DNA of 7,492 nucleotides from Pseudomonadota bacterium (GTDB lineage: Bacteria; Desulfobacterota; Syntrophobacteria; Syntrophobacterales; Syntrophobacteraceae), in assembly GCA_023442755.1 (NCBI GenBank), contig JAEZXS010000387.1, positions 1-7,492 of the forward strand, written 5' to 3'. Numbering within the stretch: the stretch's first letter is position 1; every line of letters begins with the position of its first letter. Shown piece after piece: positions 5,134-7,492 of the stretch. Under the pieces are notes generated by a model that had not been told where the DNA came from, did no database searches, and saw only the letters and a list, made by a program, of their open reading frames with translations. The translations under genes were made by a program, and so were the position numbers.

Positions 5134-5404
5134 GAGGATCGGATGGGCTCAGAGCGCATTCATGGCAGCCGGCTCGCTCACTCAGCCCTGCGGCGGCGTC
5201 CGCAGATTCCTGTTTTGGCTTTCGTCGGGAATGCCGATCAGCATCTCTGATTTTTCACCGCCAAGGCCATACGGATAACCGCTCCGTCCGCTTTCGACGA
5301 ATGCTTTCCTTGATCGGTGTCAGGTTTGATCCTTAGCTTCTTGTTAGAGGACCGCCGCTTTGTCCGGCGGATCAGTTTCGAATTCGGATCAAGGAGCTTC
5401 GATT
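5134..5404. other. Intergenic region upstream of the ABM-domain gene
   Basis: I see no gene here. A minus-strand frame without ATG (about 5185-5315, including SGYPYGLGGEKSEMLIG) has protein-like composition, but no start, ribosome binding site or known family. TTGATC occurs twice, 16 bases apart (5310-5315 and 5326-5331), without a matching -10. A hairpin CCGCCG (5352-5357) with CGGCGG (5365-5370), loop of seven, precedes the ribosome binding site of the next gene by about 20 bases. No Fur-like box is visible despite the possible haem-related role of the next gene. Confidence 0.35.
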
Positions 5405-5704
5405 ATGTATATTGCTATGAGCAGATTTACCGTGGCCAACGGCATGACGGAGGAGGTGAAGAATGCATTCCTCAATCGGCCTCACCTGGTCGATAGCGTA
5501 CCGGGTTTCGTTCGGCTGGATGTCATGACCCCGGCGGACGATCCTGACGAGTTCTGGGTCATCACCTACTGGAATGATGAGAAAAGCTACCATGACTGGC
5601 ACAAAAGCCCGGGATTTCGAGAGTCTCACAAGGGCGTCCCTAAAGGACTGAAGATTGTCGGGGAGAACGTAGATCTGCGCTCTTTTGCGCATGTTTGCAG
5701 TTGA
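5405..5704 (+). CDS. ABM-domain monooxygenase, IsdG/HmoA-like
   Basis: Encodes a 99-residue antibiotic-biosynthesis-monooxygenase (ABM) fold protein, a dimeric alpha/beta barrel family that includes haem-degrading IsdG, MhuD and HmoA. I start at ATG 5405 because AAGGAG (5391-5396) lies eight bases upstream; the frame can be extended to a TTG at 5360 but without support. Matches to the haem-degrading subgroup include VPGFVRLDV (32-40) and the block WVITYWNDEKSYHDWHKSPG (51-70) leading to FRESHKG, with Trp65 and His75 spaced as the Trp and haem-ligand His of IsdG. The IsdG Asn7 position appears to be Ser6. No haem uptake genes lie nearby, so haem degradation is possible but unproven; many ABM proteins have other or unknown substrates. 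Confidence 0.82.
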   Translation: MYIAMSRFTVANGMTEEVKNAFLNRPHLVDSVPGFVRLDVMTPADDPDEFWVITYWNDEKSYHDWHKSPGFRESHKGVPKGLKIVGENVDLRSFAHVCS

Positions 5705-5754
5705 CGACCCGAAGGTGCTCGTCTGACGATCATCTTCCAACGATTACCACTTAC

Positions 5755-5788
5755 GCCGCTGTACCGGCACAGCGGCCGTTTTGTCTTT
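5755..5788 (+). terminator. Likely intrinsic terminator of the ABM-domain gene
   Basis: An eight-pair stem GCCGCTGT (5755-5762) with ACAGCGGC (5769-5776), loop ACCGGC, is followed by CG and a T-rich tract (TTTTGTCTTT, 5779-5788). It lies 50 bases after the ABM stop codon. On the minus strand no T tract follows, so it would not terminate the converging transporter operon. Confidence 0.6.
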
Positions 5789-5890
5789 GCTGCCGCCGGA
5801 AGAGATGAGGACTTCCCGTGCAGATGAATAGCCATCCTGCGATGGAATCTCTTCGAAAGCCGGCATAGACTCCAGTGGTTTGAAGACCCC

Positions 5891-6892
5891 TCATGCAAAA
5901 TGGCATGCGGCAAAATGATCCGGGGCGATCTCCCGCAGTTCGGGCTCCTCCTGGCTGCACAACTCCCGCATCATGTAACAGCGCGTTCGGAAGCGGCAGC
6001 CTGAAGGCGGATCGATCGGGCTGGCGACCTCGCCCGCCAGGGCGATGCATTCCGTCCTGCAGGTCGGATCGGGGAGCGGCACGGCCGAGAGGATCGCTTG
6101 TGTGTAGGGGTGGAACGGGGAAGTATACACCTCCCGCGTGCTTCCCAACTCCACGAGCCTTCCCAGGTACATGACTGCCACACGATGGGAAATATGCCTG
6201 ATCACGCTCAGGTCGTGCGAGATGAAAAGGTATGTCAAACCCAGTTCTTCCTGAAGGTCTTCGAGCAGGTTGATCACCTGGGCCTGGATGGAAACATCGA
6301 GTGCGGAGACGGGCTCGTCGCAGACGATCAGCTTCGGGTTCAGCGCCAGCGCACGCGCAATGCCCACCCTTTGGCGCTGACCGCCGCTGAATTCATGAGG
6401 ATAGCGGTTCCGGCAGCGCGGATCGAGTCCGACCCTTTTCATAAGCAGCGCAACCCGGTCGTCTCTTTCCGAACCCCGGGCAATTTCGTATACAATGAGG
6501 GGCTCGCCGATTGTCTCCCCCACCGTCATAGTCGGATTGAGCGAGGCCAGCGGATCCTGAAAGATTATCTGAATCTGCCTGCGCAGTTCCCGCATCCGGG
6601 ACTTGCTCAGGGTGCCGAGACATATATTTTCAAATGCGATCGCTCCCTCCGTCGGTTCGACGAGGCCGAGCGCCAGCCGTCCCACAGTGGTCTTTCCGCA
6701 ACCTGATTCTCCGACCAGCCCGAGGATTTCCCCTTTCTGCATCGTCAGGCTCACGCCGTCGACAGCCTTGACGTAGCCAACTATTTTGGAAAAAATGCCC
6801 CGCCGGATGGGGAAGTATTTTTTCAGCCCCTCGATCTGCAGGAGGGGAAAGGATTCCAGCAGCCTGTTTTCCAGGATCGGCACGGCGTTCAT
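5891..6892 (-). CDS. Dipeptide/oligopeptide ABC transporter ATP-binding protein, DppF/OppF type
   Basis: A 333-residue ATPase subunit that would pair with the DppD/OppD-type subunit encoded just upstream to drive peptide (or nickel, or similar) import across the inner membrane. I chose ATG 6892, which overlaps the upstream stop as ATGA and has GGGGAG eight bases before it; a GTG at 6910 would add six residues. In this numbering: Walker A GESGCGKTT 61-69, Q-loop Gln112, signature FSGGQRQR 168-175, Walker B with Asp192/Glu193, D-loop SALD, H-loop His226, and the C-terminal peptide-transporter extension (HPYTQAILSAVP). Cys299, 305, 312 and 330 form C-x5-C-x6-C-x17-C, the pattern that binds a [4Fe-4S] cluster in some family members. 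Substrate cannot be read from the ATPase alone. Translational coupling with the upstream gene is clear. Confidence 0.93.
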   Translation of the reverse strand: MNAVPILENRLLESFPLLQIEGLKKYFPIRRGIFSKIVGYVKAVDGVSLTMQKGEILGLVGESGCGKTTVGRLALGLVEPTEGAIAFENICLGTLSKSRMRELRRQIQIIFQDPLASLNPTMTVGETIGEPLIVYEIARGSERDDRVALLMKRVGLDPRCRNRYPHEFSGGQRQRVGIARALALNPKLIVCDEPVSALDVSIQAQVINLLEDLQEELGLTYLFISHDLSVIRHISHRVAVMYLGRLVELGSTREVYTSPFHPYTQAILSAVPLPDPTCRTECIALAGEVASPIDPPSGCRFRTRCYMMRELCSQEEPELREIAPDHFAACHFA

Positions 6893-7492
6893 CGAAAAAA
6901 CTCCCCCCACTTTTCGTTATAGATCAAACAACGCACGAAGTGGCCCGACCCGACCCGTTCCAGCTCCGGTTCTTCGACCCGGCATATTTCCCTTGTGAAG
7001 CTGCAGCGCGGATGGAACCGGCAGCCGGAAGGGAACTTCAGCGGATTGGGAACATTTCCCCGTATGATATCCAGCCTGTGCTTTCTGCCGTTTCCAAGCA
7101 GCGGAATGGAAGCACAGAGGGCCTGCGTGTAGGGGTGGACGGGACGGGAGAAAAGCGTGCGAACGTCCGCGTACTCAACGCCCTTCCCGGCATAGACTAC
7201 GGCCACCTCGTCCGAGACCTGCGCCACGACCCCAAGATCGTGCGTTATGATGATTATGGCCATTCCGATCTGCTCTTTCAGGTCTTCTATCAGGCGCAGG
7301 ATTTGGGCCTGTATCGTCACATCCAGGGCCGTTGTGGGCTCGTCGGCTATCAGCAGTTTCGGCCGACAGGAAAGCGCCATCGCGATCATGGCCCGCTGTC
7401 GCATACCCCCGCTCAACTGGTGGGGGTATGCCTTGACCCGCTTTTCCGGAGATGCAATCCCGACCAGGCCCAGCATCTCGGTCGCTCTGCTC
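6889..7492 (-). CDS. Dipeptide/oligopeptide ABC transporter ATP-binding protein, DppD/OppD type (partial)
   Basis: The C-terminal 200 residues of the partner ATPase; the gene runs off the right edge and its first 120 or so residues, including Walker A, are missing. The internal ATG at 7476 is not a start, because the frame continues upstream as SRATEMLGLVGI, typical of this family. Visible from the window edge: signature LSGGMRQR (26-33), Walker B LLIADEP with Asp50/Glu51, D-loop TALD, H-loop ITHDL with His84, then HPYTQAL at 119-125 and the C-terminal Cys157, 163, 170 and 188, again C-x5-C-x6-C-x17-C. Its TGA (6891-6889) overlaps the ATG of the next gene. Permease and binding-protein genes would be expected upstream, beyond the window. 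Confidence 0.93.
   Translation of the reverse strand, partial: SRATEMLGLVGIASPEKRVKAYPHQLSGGMRQRAMIAMALSCRPKLLIADEPTTALDVTIQAQILRLIEDLKEQIGMAIIIITHDLGVVAQVSDEVAVVYAGKGVEYADVRTLFSRPVHPYTQALCASIPLLGNGRKHRLDIIRGNVPNPLKFPSGCRFHPRCSFTREICRVEEPELERVGSGHFVRCLIYNEKWGEFFR

Noticed and set aside
6098..6706. 202-codon plus-strand frame opposite the DppF-type gene.
   Set aside because: Antisense shadow of an ATPase gene with all its motifs intact.

Overview
The window looks like ordinary chromosome from a GC-rich Gram-negative bacterium. The gene types (Hsp33, AHAS I-type IlvB, OsmC, DppD/DppF-type ATPases) and codon use would fit a Desulfobacterota (deltaproteobacterial) genome, but no marker here fixes the taxon, so that placement is an inference. 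No rRNA, tRNA, CRISPR array, insertion sequence or phage gene was found.

Layout, left to right. (1) The 3' end of an unrecognised plus-strand gene stops at 185 and converges on hslO (Hsp33, minus strand). (2) A 645-base gap follows, then ilvB, the catalytic subunit of acetohydroxyacid synthase. Its leader holds a promoter, a 33-codon leader peptide gene packed with Ile and Val codons, and a strong intrinsic terminator 50 bases before the ilvB ribosome binding site. Two alternative pairings complete a ribosome-dependent attenuator. (3) A poorly coding stretch of about 640 bases holds tandem perfect hairpins and only weak ORFs. (4) An 80-residue acidic orphan protein follows. (5) osmC lies on the minus strand with its own probable promoter. 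(6) A small ABM-fold (IsdG/HmoA-like) monooxygenase gene on the plus strand is followed by a terminator. (7) On the minus strand, two translationally coupled peptide-transporter ATPase genes run off the right edge; the upstream one is incomplete.

The most interesting item is the ilvB leader. A leader peptide with 9 Ile, 4 Val and no Leu, an antiterminator helix of 14 continuous pairs, an opposing 1:2 hairpin and a terminator with eight U's together make an almost textbook attenuator. It controls an AHAS whose specificity residue is Gln rather than Trp, and no regulatory small subunit (ilvN) gene lies beside it. Hsp33 and OsmC both handle oxidative damage, but they are not in one operon, so a shared role is only suggestive.
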